From NCBI RefSeq assembly GCF_002806975.1, contig NZ_NIHD01000013.1, forward strand, positions 20,270 to 84,269: 64,000 nucleotides of DNA. The letters run 5' to 3'. Both the position numbers and the translations under genes were made by a program. The notes beneath the pieces were generated by a model. The model searched no databases, was not told where the DNA came from, and saw nothing but the letters and a program-made list of their open reading frames with translations. This DNA comes from Marinobacter aromaticivorans (GTDB lineage: Bacteria > Pseudomonadota > Gammaproteobacteria > Pseudomonadales > Oleiphilaceae). Positions 29,816 to 46,975 of this stretch are shown piece by piece. Every line of letters begins with the position of its first letter. The stretch's first letter is position 1.

Positions 29816-30901
29816 TTAGCCGTGCTGTTTTTCATATTGGCTGAGGCTCATATCCTCAAGCTCAAAAATATCACTTAAAATTGTGGTGGCGTACTGCCCT
29901 GGCTCAAGAAAGAACGACAGTTCCAGAACGCCCGCGCCCAGCCATTGCCACTCCAAGCCTACCGGCCTGGCAACCAGAGGCCGGCGCTCAGGCTTCATGC
30001 GTGTTGCAAGAAACAGGGAAGCCAGTTCCGGTGTTTTTGCGACTATGTCACGCTCACGCTGCTCTGCCTCACCACGGGCGCAGGTGCCGCCATCGCCCCA
30101 CAGGGGGCCGGTGGCGTTATCCTCCGGCTCACCCGGCAACGGCAAGCGCCAGCTACCCTCAGCCACCCGGGAAGCAAGCACCTCATTGAACAACCAGGAG
30201 CGAGCGGCTGAAAAATACAATACGTTTTTCCGGTCATCTCTGCCACTGCGGAGCTTGCCCCGCCCCCTGTGCCTACCGTGCCCCCTTCGGCGATTCAGCA
30301 TCGAGGGATCAATATGTACAGCACGATCAAGATTTCCACCGGCAAAGCCGAAACGCTGTGGGCCAAAATAATTGGGCGCGCCCTGATCCTTCAGGCGTTC
30401 AAGCGCCGGTTCAACTGACTGGCGATCGGCGCTTACCTGCCTGAGCCTGATCACAAAACGGTTGCCCTGGTGATCACCACGGCGCAGCTTACGCACACTG
30501 CGATGAGCCGATTTTACCCGCCAGCGCTGCGAAATCAGACCGATAAGCGCCCTGTCATCGTCCATCATACCGGGACGATAGAGACTGAACCATTGGCTGG
30601 TTACCGCATGACGATCTTTAAGCCCGCAAAACCCCACATCAAAAGGCCGGCAGCCCGCGAGTGCGGCCAACTCGCCCGCCAAAAACTCCGTATTGTCACC
30701 GGTTTTCTCAATGAACAAACACAGGTGCTCACCCTCGCCGGTAACGCCTGGCGTACCGGATGGTTCAGGAAAATCCTCAAGCACCTCGCTTACCCGGAAA
30801 TCTTCCGGTGTCGTTTTCAACCGGGCTCTGGCAAGCCTTTCGCCACCGGATACCGGCCAGTCCAGCCGCCAACGCTTCGCACCAGCTTCTGCTTCGCTCA
30901 C
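29816..30901 (-). CDS. truD: tRNA pseudouridine(13) synthase TruD
   Basis: Isomerises U13 in tRNA-Glu. Family motifs are [12 protein letters not shown], the catalytic aspartate in [16 protein letters not shown] (D96), GNRFVIRLR and [18 protein letters not shown]. About 20 residues after the latter is a strongly basic Arg/Gly/His-rich patch ([18 protein letters not shown]). The start is GTG at 30901, overlapping the ispF stop (GTGA). 361 residues, slightly longer than the E. coli enzyme. Confidence 0.93.
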   Translation of the reverse strand: MSEAEAGAKRWRLDWPVSGGERLARARLKTTPEDFRVSEVLEDFPEPSGTPGVTGEGEHLCLFIEKTGDNTEFLAGELAALAGCRPFDVGFCGLKDRHAVTSQWFSLYRPGMMDDDRALIGLISQRWRVKSAHRSVRKLRRGDHQGNRFVIRLRQVSADRQSVEPALERLKDQGAPNYFGPQRFGFAGGNLDRAVHIDPSMLNRRRGHGRHRGRGKLRSGRDDRKNVLYFSAARSWLFNEVLASRVAEGSWRLPLPGEPEDNATGPLWGDGGTCARGEAEQRERDIVAKTPELASLFLATRMKPERRPLVARPVGLEWQWLGAGVLELSFFLEPGQYATTILSDIFELEDMSLSQYEKQHG

Positions 30902-31377
30902 GATGCCACCGGTTCAAGCAGGCACACAGCCTGGCAGGCAATCCCCTCGCCACGGCCGGTAAACCCCAGGTTCTCACTCGTTGTCGCCTTGACACTCACA
31001 CGGCTGGCAGGAACTCCAAGATCCTCTGCTATGTTCAGGCGCATCGCCTCAATGTGTGGCGCCATTTTAGGTGCCTGTGCAATGATCGTCGTATCCACAT
31101 TAACTACGCCAAAGCCTTCCTCTGACACCCGCGTCATAACCCGACGCAACAGATCGCGACTGTCTGCGCCCGCCCACTCGGCACTGCTATCCGGAAACAG
31201 ATGACCAATATCGCCCAGCGCAACCGCGCCCAGCAATGCATCTGCCAGCGCATGAAGCAACACATCACCGTCCGAATGGGCTTTCAGCCCCTTGCTGAAC
31301 GGTATGGAAACACCACCGAGAATAACCGCGTCGCCTTCGCCAAAAGCATGAACGTCAAAGCCCTGACCGATTCGCAT
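30898..31377 (-). CDS. ispF: 2-C-methyl-D-erythritol 2,4-cyclodiphosphate synthase
   Basis: MEP-pathway enzyme of 159 residues that makes MEcPP. The zinc-site residues are in [11 protein letters not shown] and [39 protein letters not shown] and [16 protein letters not shown] are also typical. The ATG at 31377 has GGAG 6 nt upstream, so the TTG at 31383 is not used. Order ispD-ispF-truD, with the truD overlap implying coupling. Confidence 0.96.
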   Translation of the reverse strand: MRIGQGFDVHAFGEGDAVILGGVSIPFSKGLKAHSDGDVLLHALADALLGAVALGDIGHLFPDSSAEWAGADSRDLLRRVMTRVSEEGFGVVNVDTTIIAQAPKMAPHIEAMRLNIAEDLGVPASRVSVKATTSENLGFTGRGEGIACQAVCLLEPVAS

Positions 31378-31404
31378 AAACAACTCCGGGAAAATCCAGA
31401 AAAC

Positions 31405-32106
31405 TCAAAACCGGCTCAGAATAAAACCGGCGAGACCCAGGTCGGCGGGAACCGTAATCTTGATATTGTCCGACCGACCTTCCACAAGAACCGGCATATT
31501 ACCGGAAAGCTCCATTGCCGAGGACTCATCCGTAACCGGCTGCCCCTCCTTGAGCGCCATTTCCAATGCTTTAACCAACATGGAATACCGGAACATCTGA
31601 GGCGTGAGCGCCCGCCACAACCGGCTACGATCCACTGTGCCAATAACCTCGGGTAAACGACCGGGTTCCGCCTTTTTAAGCGTGTCCGCAACCGGCGCTG
31701 CCAGAAGACCGCCGACAGGATGATCAGACAGTGTTGAAACGAGGTTCTCAAGATCGGTTGAATGAATGCAGGGACGGGCCGCATCATGAACCAGCACCCA
31801 GTCGTCTGCTGCAACCTGCTCTTGCAGTGCGTGCAGTGCCGAAAGCACAGAATCCGCCCGTTCCGCGCCTCCGCCGCAGGTCTGAACACGATCATCGCTG
31901 CTGGCATCAGACTCTGGCCACCAATGATCGGCAGCATTCAGGGGAACCATACAACCGGCAAAAAGCCCGGAGTCCAGCAGACGCGAAAGTGTGATATCCA
32001 GAATAAAGCGGTTATTTATCCGAAGATATTGCTTGGGACATTCCGTCTGCATGCGCCGACCGATGCCAGCGGCGGGAACAATCAACCAGAGTTTTGGAGA
32101 AGTCAT
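31405..32106 (-). CDS. ispD: 2-C-methyl-D-erythritol 4-phosphate cytidylyltransferase
   Basis: MEP-pathway cytidylyltransferase, 233 residues. The nucleotide-binding VPAAGIGRRMQTECPKQYL, the middle motif VHDAARPCI and the C-terminal TDESSAMEL and DNIKITVPADL are intact. The ATG at 32106 has no recognisable ribosome site (upstream reads CGTACGAAAACTCT). Repeat element 3 ends only about 25 nt upstream of the start, separating ispD from ftsB, with which it is usually tightly linked. Confidence 0.95.
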   Translation of the reverse strand: MTSPKLWLIVPAAGIGRRMQTECPKQYLRINNRFILDITLSRLLDSGLFAGCMVPLNAADHWWPESDASSDDRVQTCGGGAERADSVLSALHALQEQVAADDWVLVHDAARPCIHSTDLENLVSTLSDHPVGGLLAAPVADTLKKAEPGRLPEVIGTVDRSRLWRALTPQMFRYSMLVKALEMALKEGQPVTDESSAMELSGNMPVLVEGRSDNIKITVPADLGLAGFILSRF

Positions 32107-32130
32107 AGAGTTTTCGTACGATGGCTGGAG

Positions 32131-32236
32131 AGCGGCGAGCAGGCATTTTCCGGGAATGTCGGTGGCCAGGGATGGCCACCGTCAAGCGCACATGGATGTG
32201 CTCGTAGCGTTTCCCGGAAACGGCCTACTCGCCGCT
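32131..32236 (-). repeat. Intergenic twin-hairpin element 3 (ftsB-ispD)
   Basis: Inverted arms 32131-32156 and 32211-32236 pair at 23 of 26 positions and enclose a 54-nt core in the opposite orientation to elements 1 and 2. In the core, GCACATGGATGTGC (32188-32201) is the complement of hairpin P2, and 32161-32180 forms P3, with GGTGGCCA paired to TGGCCACC around a TCCC apex. The arm sequence (GAGCGGCGAG.AGGC) is unlike the arms of the other two copies. The element starts 21 nt after the ftsB stop. Confidence 0.83.
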
Positions 32237-32256
32237 CCATGCTCCAAGCCCGGAAA

Positions 32257-32529
32257 TCACTGCTCAACAACAAGAAAAAACGTCTCATCGTCACGAATCA
32301 ACCCAAGGTTCATCCGCGCCCGCTCCTCAACCGCACCCTGCTGATTACGAAGGTTACGCACCTCCGCATACAGACGCTCATTGCGCGTGGAAAGCTCGGC
32401 ATTTTCCTCACGTTGTTCGGCAATCGATTTCTCCAGCGCCCATACCTGCGCAAAGCTGCCCTCCCCGACCCACAGACGCACCTGCAACAGGAGAATAAGA
32501 ACAACCATGATAGCCCAGAGCAACTTCAT
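32257..32529 (-). CDS. ftsB: Cell division protein FtsB
   Basis: A 90-residue bitopic divisome protein. A short cytoplasmic start and one membrane helix (LLWAIMVVLILLLQVRLWVG) are followed by a periplasmic leucine-zipper coiled coil (ALEKSIAEQREENAELSTRNERLYAEV) and a C-terminal segment that binds FtsL and FtsQ (ARMNLGLIRDDETFFLVV). The ATG at 32529 is chosen; a TTG six codons upstream has no support. Downstream of eno, as in Pseudomonas. Confidence 0.92.
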   Translation of the reverse strand: MKLLWAIMVVLILLLQVRLWVGEGSFAQVWALEKSIAEQREENAELSTRNERLYAEVRNLRNQQGAVEERARMNLGLIRDDETFFLVVEQ

Positions 32530-32655
32530 CAATACCGATTCCGTCAAGGATACAACCGATCAAAAAAACAACATCAGACGCTGAGTATAGACCTTAGAGT
32601 AGATTAACAACAAATTCTTCTAACTGATTGGTCAAAAAGGCCATCGTGCCTTATC

Positions 32656-33984
<1,329 letters not shown>

Positions 33985-34005
33985 TCATTAACAAAATCTG
34001 GTGCA

Positions 34006-34116
34006 AGAGAGAGCGGGGCACGTCTTTACGAAAACCGCTACAAGCACATCCATGTGCGCTTGGCGCCGCCATCCATGGCTCCGCACATTTTCGTAAAGAC
34101 GTGCCCCGCTCTCTCT
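34006..34116 (+). repeat. Intergenic twin-hairpin element 2 (kdsA-eno)
   Basis: A perfect 29-bp inverted repeat (34006-34034 with 34088-34116; the inner part of the arm reads GGGGCACGTCTTTACGAAAA) encloses a 53-nt core. Hairpin P2 GCACATCCATGTGC is at 34044-34057 and P3 GCCATCCATGGC at 34068-34079, extended by a GCG/CGC pair across an internal loop. The core matches element 1 in orientation and sequence, but the arms do not match. The element starts 34 nt after the kdsA stop and has no U-tract on either side. Confidence 0.86.
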
Positions 34117-34149
34117 CATAATTTGTACCCATAACGCGAAAACCGCCAA

Positions 34150-36668
<2,519 letters not shown>

Positions 36669-36713
36669 TCATCTCAAGATGGGACGCCAGACTACCAGAA
36701 AGCCTTTAACGAC

Positions 36714-38054
36714 TCAATTACAATCCCGCTCTACAATCAGCCGCCAGCCTGCAACAGGAGCGCTTCCGCAGTATTGTTCAGAACACCACAGATCGCCAAT
36801 CGCAATCAGCTCTTCTTCCCCCTTCAACCCCCTGAAAATCAGGGGCAGGCGACGCCTTTCCCAGGGCGGAACAGCCCGTTCCTGAAGCCATTTTTTCAGG
36901 GATTTCGAGGGGCCTTCAGGATGAAACCGAAGGCGCTCGCCGCCCTGCCTCGTACATATTCGTATTGGCGCCCTGTGGCCTTTGGAGGTACCGGTGGGGC
37001 TCAGCCTGATCACCCACTCGCCCCAATGCACCGTTTGATTGGATTGAAGCTCTACCGGCTCGTCGGGCAAAGCCGGCTCCTCAGGAACCAGGTAGAGCTC
37101 TCTCTGAAAACGTCGCAGAGTGTAGCCATCTGCCCGCAACTCCGGAGACCGGTCGTCCGCGGCCTGCAACAAATCGTCAAGCACCTGGGACCAATCGCTG
37201 AGCGAAGGGGCGGAGTAACCAGCCCGCCCGATCCACCAGCGCAGAAGATTTTTTTGCTCAGGCAAAGAAAGTGCGCTCAGCCCTGCAACGGGCAGGCGGC
37301 GCGCGCGCTGCCCCATTGATTTCCACTGCAGTTCCGCCAGCCGCTGGTTTAAAAAGTTGCTTTCTGAACAGGCACCAGCGGTATGTTGCAAGCGCTGATT
37401 AAGGCCGGGCCAGCGTTTTTTCAAGGCCGGCAGAATGGTGAGACGCAGAAAATTCCGGTCGAATTTCTGATCTGTATTGCTCGGATCATCCCTCCATGAC
37501 AGCCCGGCCTGATGAGCGTGGTGCTCCAGTTCGGATCGCTCAATACCCAGCAGTGGCCGGGCCAGGCGGCCTGCTCCCAGGGAGCGGCTTTTGGGCATGC
37601 CGGCAAGGCCCGCAACGCCACTGCCACGGAACATCCGGAACAGCACAGTTTCGGCCTGATCATCACCATGGTGGGCCATCAGCAACACATCACCAGGCTC
37701 AAGCAGCGCTTCAAACACTCCATACCGGGCCTCGCGTGCTGCTTCCTCAAGGCCTTCACCCGGGCCGTCGCCCAGCGTGACCGAAACCGGCCGGATTTCA
37801 AGCGGCACGCCCAGCCCGGCACACAGATCCCGGCAGAAGATTTCTGTTTCACCGGCATTGGCCTGTAACTGATGGTTGATATGCACCGCCCGCACTCCCG
37901 GATGACAGAGCACGGCAAGGTGCAAAAGCAGGGTGGAATCCAGGCCGCCACTGAGAGCAACCCAAAGCCGCCGGTAGCCACAAACGGACTTCACCGGCGC
38001 AAGCAGAGTCTCCGGAAAAGCGTACCCGGGGGCAGGCCTAACGCCCGGTGTCAT
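36714..38054 (-). CDS. tilS: tRNA(Ile)-lysidine synthase
   Basis: Modifies C34 of the tRNA-Ile that reads AUA by adding lysine. The PP-loop [11 protein letters not shown] is at residues 35-45, followed by [19 protein letters not shown] and the WRDDPSN.D..FDRNFLR signature. A middle TilS substrate-binding domain and a C-terminal domain ([21 protein letters not shown], then [13 protein letters not shown]) complete the 446 residues. Its ATG lies within the last codons of accA (17-nt overlap), suggesting coupling. Confidence 0.95.
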   Translation of the reverse strand: MTPGVRPAPGYAFPETLLAPVKSVCGYRRLWVALSGGLDSTLLLHLAVLCHPGVRAVHINHQLQANAGETEIFCRDLCAGLGVPLEIRPVSVTLGDGPGEGLEEAAREARYGVFEALLEPGDVLLMAHHGDDQAETVLFRMFRGSGVAGLAGMPKSRSLGAGRLARPLLGIERSELEHHAHQAGLSWRDDPSNTDQKFDRNFLRLTILPALKKRWPGLNQRLQHTAGACSESNFLNQRLAELQWKSMGQRARRLPVAGLSALSLPEQKNLLRWWIGRAGYSAPSLSDWSQVLDDLLQAADDRSPELRADGYTLRRFQRELYLVPEEPALPDEPVELQSNQTVHWGEWVIRLSPTGTSKGHRAPIRICTRQGGERLRFHPEGPSKSLKKWLQERAVPPWERRRLPLIFRGLKGEEELIAIGDLWCSEQYCGSAPVAGWRLIVERDCN

Positions 38055-38991
38055 AGCGGGTTAACCGCTCATACCGCCGGGAAACCAGTTCATCCAGAGG
38101 CAGGCGGCTTAGTTCTGCCATGCCGTTTTCAAGGGTTTCACGCAGGGCTTCTGCCATTTTCCTGGGGTTACGGTGCGCGCCACCCAGGGGCTCGGAGATA
38201 ACGTTGTCCGCCAGCCCGAGGTCCTTCAGGCGATCCGCAGTCACTCCCATGGCCTCTGCGGCCAGGGACGCATACTCCGCGCTTTTCCACAGAATGGAAG
38301 CACAGCCTTCCGGCGATATCACGGCATAGGTGGAATACTGCAACATATTCAGCTGATCACATACGCCTATGGCCAGCGCGCCTCCCGAGCCGCCTTCACC
38401 GATCACGGTAGAGATGATCGGAGTTTTGAGCCGGGACATCACCGCCAGGTTAAGCGCAATCGCCTCACTCTGACCACGCTCCTCAGCGCCGATTCCGGGA
38501 TAGGCACCGGGAGTGTCTATAAATGTGAGAATGGGCATTCTGAAGCGTTCCGCCATTTCCATCAGGCGCAAGGCCTTACGATAACCTTCGGGGCGCGGCA
38601 TGCCAAAGTTGCGCTTCACCTTATCCCGCACCTCCCGGCCCTTCTGGTGCCCGATAACCATCACCGGCTTGTCGTTCAGCCGAGCTGTACCGCCCACAAT
38701 AGCGTGGTCGTCTGCATAACGGCGATCTCCGTGGAGCTCATCGAAATCTTCAAAAATCAACTCGATGTAATCAAGGGTATAAGGCCGGCGGGGGTGCCGC
38801 GCAAGGCGGGCAACATCCCACGGATGAAGATCCGAAAAAATACTCTCTGTCAGGCTGACGCTTTTCTTTTTCAGCCTGTTAATCTCGTCGGAAATATTGA
38901 TGTCGGTGTCGTTGCCTACCATGCGAAGCTCTTCGATCTTGGCTTCAAGGTCGGCAATCGGCTGTTCGAAATCGAGGTAATTAGGGTTCAT
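38038..38991 (-). CDS. accA: Acetyl-CoA carboxylase carboxyltransferase subunit alpha
   Basis: Transfers the carboxyl group from biotin to acetyl-CoA together with AccD, in fatty-acid synthesis. The 317-residue protein has the family features [61 protein letters not shown] and [22 protein letters not shown] precedes the ATG. It sits between dnaE and tilS; 159 nt separate it from dnaE. Confidence 0.98.
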   Translation of the reverse strand: MNPNYLDFEQPIADLEAKIEELRMVGNDTDINISDEINRLKKKSVSLTESIFSDLHPWDVARLARHPRRPYTLDYIELIFEDFDELHGDRRYADDHAIVGGTARLNDKPVMVIGHQKGREVRDKVKRNFGMPRPEGYRKALRLMEMAERFRMPILTFIDTPGAYPGIGAEERGQSEAIALNLAVMSRLKTPIISTVIGEGGSGGALAIGVCDQLNMLQYSTYAVISPEGCASILWKSAEYASLAAEAMGVTADRLKDLGLADNVISEPLGGAHRNPRKMAEALRETLENGMAELSRLPLDELVSRRYERLTRYDTGR

Positions 38992-39150
38992 GATGTTCCA
39001 TCATTTTTATCGCCAGGCGGAACAGGGCGCCGCCAACTCAGAATTTGGGACAAAGATAACAGTGCCCGGGCTATGGCTGAAGCGGACAAAGGTATGAGTC
39101 CGCAATCTGACAAATATTTAACGTCCCGGGCAATTCCTTGCCTTACTCAC

Positions 39151-42633
<3,483 letters not shown>

Positions 42634-42691
42634 ATCGTCAGGTCGTTCCTGCATGTGTTTTCATTGGATGCCTTGATAGAGCCTGCGGCAC

Positions 42692-43159
42692 TCAGCCACC
42701 AATCAATGCCCGTATATCTTCTTCTGTCTGGGGTCCAAAACGGGCCTCCAGGAGATCCCCGTCGGGATTCACAACAAAGGTGGCCGGCAAGGCAACCGGG
42801 AGTTTCCAGCCGAACTCGGGGCCCGGGTCCTGTACAAGCATGGTGTATTCGATGCCCATACGCTTTCCAAGCGCTACCAGGGCTTCACCCTGCACATCGT
42901 CAAAATTCACCCCGAGTACGGTAATGTCGGGCGCCTTGTCCAGCTCGTTCAGTTCCGGAATTTCCTCCAGACAAGGCTTGCACCATTCTGCCCAGTAGTT
43001 CACCAGTACCCACTGACCGCGCAGGTCATCCCATGCCAGCTTCGGGCCTTCCGCCCGTTCCAGCTCAACTTTTTGGCAGCCCGCCAGTAAAGCCGTTAAA
43101 AACAGCACTACTGCAATGGCTTTTCTCCGGGGCCACCTGTAGACGACAGGGTTCTGCAA
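42692..43159 (-). CDS. TlpA-like thioredoxin-fold lipoprotein
   Basis: A 155-residue TlpA/ResA-type thiol-disulfide oxidoreductase with a lipoprotein signal (LTALLAGC, C28) and the active site WCKPC (C60, C63) within VNYWAEWCKPCLEEIPEL. The cis-proline loop is LPATFVVNPDG. The start is a TTG at 43159 preceded by a perfect AGGAGG 7 nt upstream; the longer frame to 43270 would run into the divergent arsC leader. Probably a periplasmic, membrane-anchored reductant; partner unknown. Confidence 0.85.
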   Translation of the reverse strand: MQNPVVYRWPRRKAIAVVLFLTALLAGCQKVELERAEGPKLAWDDLRGQWVLVNYWAEWCKPCLEEIPELNELDKAPDITVLGVNFDDVQGEALVALGKRMGIEYTMLVQDPGPEFGWKLPVALPATFVVNPDGDLLEARFGPQTEEDIRALIGG

Positions 43160-43227
43160 GGGAAAACCTCCTGTTAGACTGCTCGCCACAAACAAATGCA
43201 GATCCATTAAATCAAACAGGCATGAAC

Positions 43228-43581
43228 ATGACAGAACCCATCCGGATTTTCCACAACCCGCGCTGTTCAAAATCCCGCCAGACTCTGGAACTGCTCAAAG
43301 AGCAGGGCATTGAACCGGAGATTATACGCTACCTGGAAACACCGCCAACAGAGCAGGAACTTACCAATATTCTGAAAACCCTTAATCGCGAGCCCCGTGA
43401 ACTGATGCGCACCGGCGAAAAAGAATACAAGGAACTGGGCCTGGACAACCCGGATCTGAGTCACGGACAACTGATTGCTGCTATGGTGGCAAACCCGAAA
43501 CTGATCGAACGGCCCATTGTACTTGCCAACGGCAAAGCCGAAGTAGGCAGGCCGCCGGAAAACGTTCTCGCGATTCTCTGA
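43228..43581 (+). CDS. arsC: ArsC family reductase (arsenate reductase-like)
   Basis: A 117-residue thioredoxin-fold protein of the glutaredoxin-coupled ArsC family, with the catalytic Cys at residue 13 (FHNPRCSKSRQ), YLETPP and the RPIV..GKAEVGRPPE segment. It resembles the YfgD/PA0950 branch; arsenate reduction is plausible but no ars operon is present. ATG 43228 has AGG 7 nt upstream and ATG 43222 is an alternative. Followed by wrbA, as in Pseudomonas, where the order is reversed. Confidence 0.87.
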   Translation: MTEPIRIFHNPRCSKSRQTLELLKEQGIEPEIIRYLETPPTEQELTNILKTLNREPRELMRTGEKEYKELGLDNPDLSHGQLIAAMVANPKLIERPIVLANGKAEVGRPPENVLAIL

Positions 43582-43595
43582 CTGCACCACTGTAG

Positions 43596-44216
<621 letters not shown>

Positions 44217-44270
44217 CACCAGCACAGCTGCCTGACGTAAAGCTCTTTAACCAATTTACGGAACCAGACA

Positions 44271-44648
44271 ATGCTTCATAACCCCAAGGCCCGGTATACT
44301 GCGCGGGCAACCCAGTTTCTGTACCTGGCCGTGCTGGCAACCTTGCTGGTTACCACTTTTTACCCGGCGCCGGTTGAAGGCGTCTCCATAACGCTGATGC
44401 TATCGGTCAAGCTTGTCCCCTTGCTGGCCCTCGCAGTACCAGTGTTTCGGGGCAACAATCGGGGCTATATCTGGCTGGCCTTTGCGGTAATCTTTTACTT
44501 CACCCAGTCGGTTGTCTCTGCCTGGCTAAGCCAGGGCGCACCCGGCCCGGTGGTTCTCACAGTACTCACGTTCCTGCTGTTCACCCTGGCCATGGTTCAT
44601 CTCAAGGTGAACAGGCCAGTCACCTTGCGGTCAGGCTCCCGGCCGTAA
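44271..44648 (+). CDS. DUF2069 membrane protein
   Basis: A 125-residue inner-membrane protein with four hydrophobic segments (ARATQFLYLAVLATLLVTT, LMLSVKLVPLLALAVPV, YIWLAFAVIFYFTQSVV, VLTVLTFLLFTLAMVHL). It belongs to DUF2069, whose gene lies beside wrbA in Pseudomonas. Function unknown. Its end overlaps the convergent DUF3080 gene by 18 nt. Confidence 0.8.
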   Translation: MLHNPKARYTARATQFLYLAVLATLLVTTFYPAPVEGVSITLMLSVKLVPLLALAVPVFRGNNRGYIWLAFAVIFYFTQSVVSAWLSQGAPGPVVLTVLTFLLFTLAMVHLKVNRPVTLRSGSRP

Positions 44649-45686
44649 TCCACACTGTTCAAGCAGCGTTTGCCAGGCTTTGGTATGGCGTTCAACCGCA
44701 CTATCCAGGTTGGCCCACACACTTTCCGGCCCCTGCAAGGCCAATGCAAAACGGCTCCATTCCTGAAACTCTTCCGGCATCGCCTCCTCCTGCATGGTCG
44801 CCAGTTCAGAAAGTGGCTCAATCAAATCCGTACGGGCACGTCGCAAGTCTGCGAGGTACGGCTGTATTTTGCCAATGTAAACACTGAAGAACATACTCTG
44901 GACAATATCAGATTGATTATTGGGCTTGCCGTTGAGGCATAGTGGCCGAGTATTCAGCCGCTGCTGGATAAGGCGACTGGCATCCAAAAGACGGGTAGTG
45001 ACCAGCCGGGCGCTATTAATGAGCTGACCGGCCCGGTATTCCGCCTGCCAGCGTTGATGCACCCCACCCCAGAAGCCAAGATCCACCTCAAGATTCTGTT
45101 CAAGAAGCGCTGCCACGGCTTTGTTCAACTGGCGGGCGTCCCGGGCAAGATCAGAAAGCGGGTCCTTGGTTTCAACCGGGTACTCACCCTTGGCAAGGGT
45201 AAACAGGGTTTCCACTTCTTCCACGCCCCAGGTCGCGTTCCAGATGGCAATTGGCAGTGATTCACGCTTGCTGGCAATAGCCTGTTCCAAAACATCCTGA
45301 AGCTCTTCGTCTTCTACTGTGTCCAGGCACTCGCCGGCGGCACGGATAAAACGGATCTCGTAACGCAGGCGATTCAGGGGCTGCATTACCCTGCCCATGA
45401 CGGAGTTTTTCTCCCCCACCACGTACTGCAGTTCACAGCCGTATAACGACAGGAAGTCCAGCATACCCAGTTCCAGCTCGGGCATTGGCAACACGCGGTT
45501 ACGGCGCCTCGGCATCTGCTCGGACGGAGGGATCTCCGAAAGCGCTGGCTCGGTTTCCAGCACCCGGCCAACACGCTCTACGTACTCGTCCATCATGGGT
45601 CGGGCTTCAGAGAAGGGATTGCACCCCGCCAGCAACAACACCAGCAGGGCGCAGGCAAGCGCTCTGGCAAAGCGGATTGCTGGCAT
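44631..45686 (-). CDS. DUF3080 family lipoprotein
   Basis: A 351-residue predicted lipoprotein with signal RFARALACALLVLLLAGC (lipobox LAGC at about residue 22) and a helical body with family blocks LSLYGCELQYVVGEKNSVMG and GFWGGVHQRWQAEYRAG. DUF3080 has no known function. The ATG at 45686 has AGGAGG 6 nt upstream; a GTG two codons earlier would overlap the ribosome site. Downstream of mtnC on the other side is the methionine-salvage operon. Confidence 0.8.
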   Translation of the reverse strand: MPAIRFARALACALLVLLLAGCNPFSEARPMMDEYVERVGRVLETEPALSEIPPSEQMPRRRNRVLPMPELELGMLDFLSLYGCELQYVVGEKNSVMGRVMQPLNRLRYEIRFIRAAGECLDTVEDEELQDVLEQAIASKRESLPIAIWNATWGVEEVETLFTLAKGEYPVETKDPLSDLARDARQLNKAVAALLEQNLEVDLGFWGGVHQRWQAEYRAGQLINSARLVTTRLLDASRLIQQRLNTRPLCLNGKPNNQSDIVQSMFFSVYIGKIQPYLADLRRARTDLIEPLSELATMQEEAMPEEFQEWSRFALALQGPESVWANLDSAVERHTKAWQTLLEQCGLRPGA

Positions 45687-45725
45687 GTTCACCTCCTCGC
45701 TAAAGCCAGGCCCAATGTTAAAGGA

Positions 45726-46418
45726 CTAGCGCTTTTGCAGCAGGGCAGCGTCCACTTCCGCAAAGTTCCGGGCGACAAAACGCTCGGTTTCCGGCAATTC
45801 ACCGTCCCGGATCAGCCATGCGGTTTGCATACCGGCGGCCTCGGCAGCCTCCAGTTCCGCTTCCACATCGGAGAGAAACAGGATCGTCGCAGCCTCTACA
45901 CCAAGCTCATCGAGAATATTGCGATACGATCCGGGTTCCTTCTTGCCACCGATCCGGGTGTCAAAATAACCGGAAAAAAACGGTGTAAAATCGCCCGCCG
46001 TGGTAAAACCAAAAATCAGTTTCTGGGCTTTCACCGAACCGGACGAATAAACATATAAACGCAGGCCACGATCGTGCCACTGCTGCAGATACTGTGCGGC
46101 ATCTTCGTAAATATGGCCTTTAAGCTCGCCCTGCTGATACCCCTGCTCCCAGACCATGCCCTGAAGTGCTTTAAGCGGCGTTACCTTACGATCTTCACGC
46201 ATCCACTCCTGCAGGGTTTCGATCAGCGCCTCGGCATCCTCACGGTCTGCCCCGGACTCTTCTGCCACCCGATCCAGCTGTTCCGACACGTCCGGATTAT
46301 CCCGATGTTCACGGATAAATCCGGGCAGATGCTTGGCCGCGTAGGGAAACAGCACATCGTGTACGAAGGAGATTGAGCTGGTTGTGCCCTCAATATCGGT
46401 AAGAATTACCCGGATCAT
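45726..46418 (-). CDS. mtnC: Acireductone synthase (enolase-phosphatase E1)
   Basis: HAD-family bifunctional enzyme that enolises and dephosphorylates diketo-methylthiopentyl-1-phosphate in methionine salvage. The DxE nucleophile motif is ILTDIEGTTSSISFVHDVLF, the lysine region is GYFDTRIGGKKEPGSY and the acidic loop is LFLSDVEAELEAA. 230 residues. Its ATG overlaps the mtnD stop by 4 nt. Confidence 0.95.
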   Translation of the reverse strand: MIRVILTDIEGTTSSISFVHDVLFPYAAKHLPGFIREHRDNPDVSEQLDRVAEESGADREDAEALIETLQEWMREDRKVTPLKALQGMVWEQGYQQGELKGHIYEDAAQYLQQWHDRGLRLYVYSSGSVKAQKLIFGFTTAGDFTPFFSGYFDTRIGGKKEPGSYRNILDELGVEAATILFLSDVEAELEAAEAAGMQTAWLIRDGELPETERFVARNFAEVDAALLQKR

Positions 46419-46975
46419 ACTGCTGCTCCTTCCAGCTCCTCAAAGCGCGGCAGGCGCGCGGCAATCTCCTCTCCGGTAAAATCGGCCACCCAGCCTTCCG
46501 GATTGGTAAACAGGCGAATGCAGGTAAACTCCGGTTCCGGCCCCATGTCAAACCAGTGCCGTGTGCCCTGAGGCACGCTGATCAGATCGTTTTTCCTGCA
46601 CTGAACCGCAAACACCTGATCACCAAGGTGCAGGTAGAATATGCCCTGGCCGCGCACGAAAAAGCGCACCTCGTCTTCGCTGTGGGTGTGCTCATCCAGA
46701 AACTTTTTCCGGAAAGTCTCCTTCTGGGGGTTGTCCGGATTCAGGCTGACTACATCGGCAGTCTGGAAGCCACTCTCGGCCTTCAGCTTTGCGATCTCGG
46801 CGCTGTAGGTTTCCAGAATCTGTTCCGGAGCTGCATCTGCCGGCAGTTCCCGGGTTGGCCAGCGCTCAAAGCGGACTCCCCTGGCTTGCAGCAACCGGCT
46901 GATTTCGCCGGCTTCACGGGTTACTGTCGGAGTAGCTTCCGGGTTGTGTGCGTCAAAAATGCTCAAGGTCGTCAT
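46415..46975 (-). CDS. mtnD: Acireductone dioxygenase
   Basis: Cupin dioxygenase that splits acireductone with O2 to the methionine keto-acid precursor (Fe form) or to methylthiopropionate and CO (Ni form). The metal ligands H96, H98 and E102 (EHTHSEDEVRFF) and H140 (GTRHWFD) have the same numbering as the Klebsiella enzyme. 186 residues. It overlaps mtnB upstream and mtnC downstream by 4 nt each. Confidence 0.96.
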   Translation of the reverse strand: MTTLSIFDAHNPEATPTVTREAGEISRLLQARGVRFERWPTRELPADAAPEQILETYSAEIAKLKAESGFQTADVVSLNPDNPQKETFRKKFLDEHTHSEDEVRFFVRGQGIFYLHLGDQVFAVQCRKNDLISVPQGTRHWFDMGPEPEFTCIRLFTNPEGWVADFTGEEIAARLPRFEELEGAAV

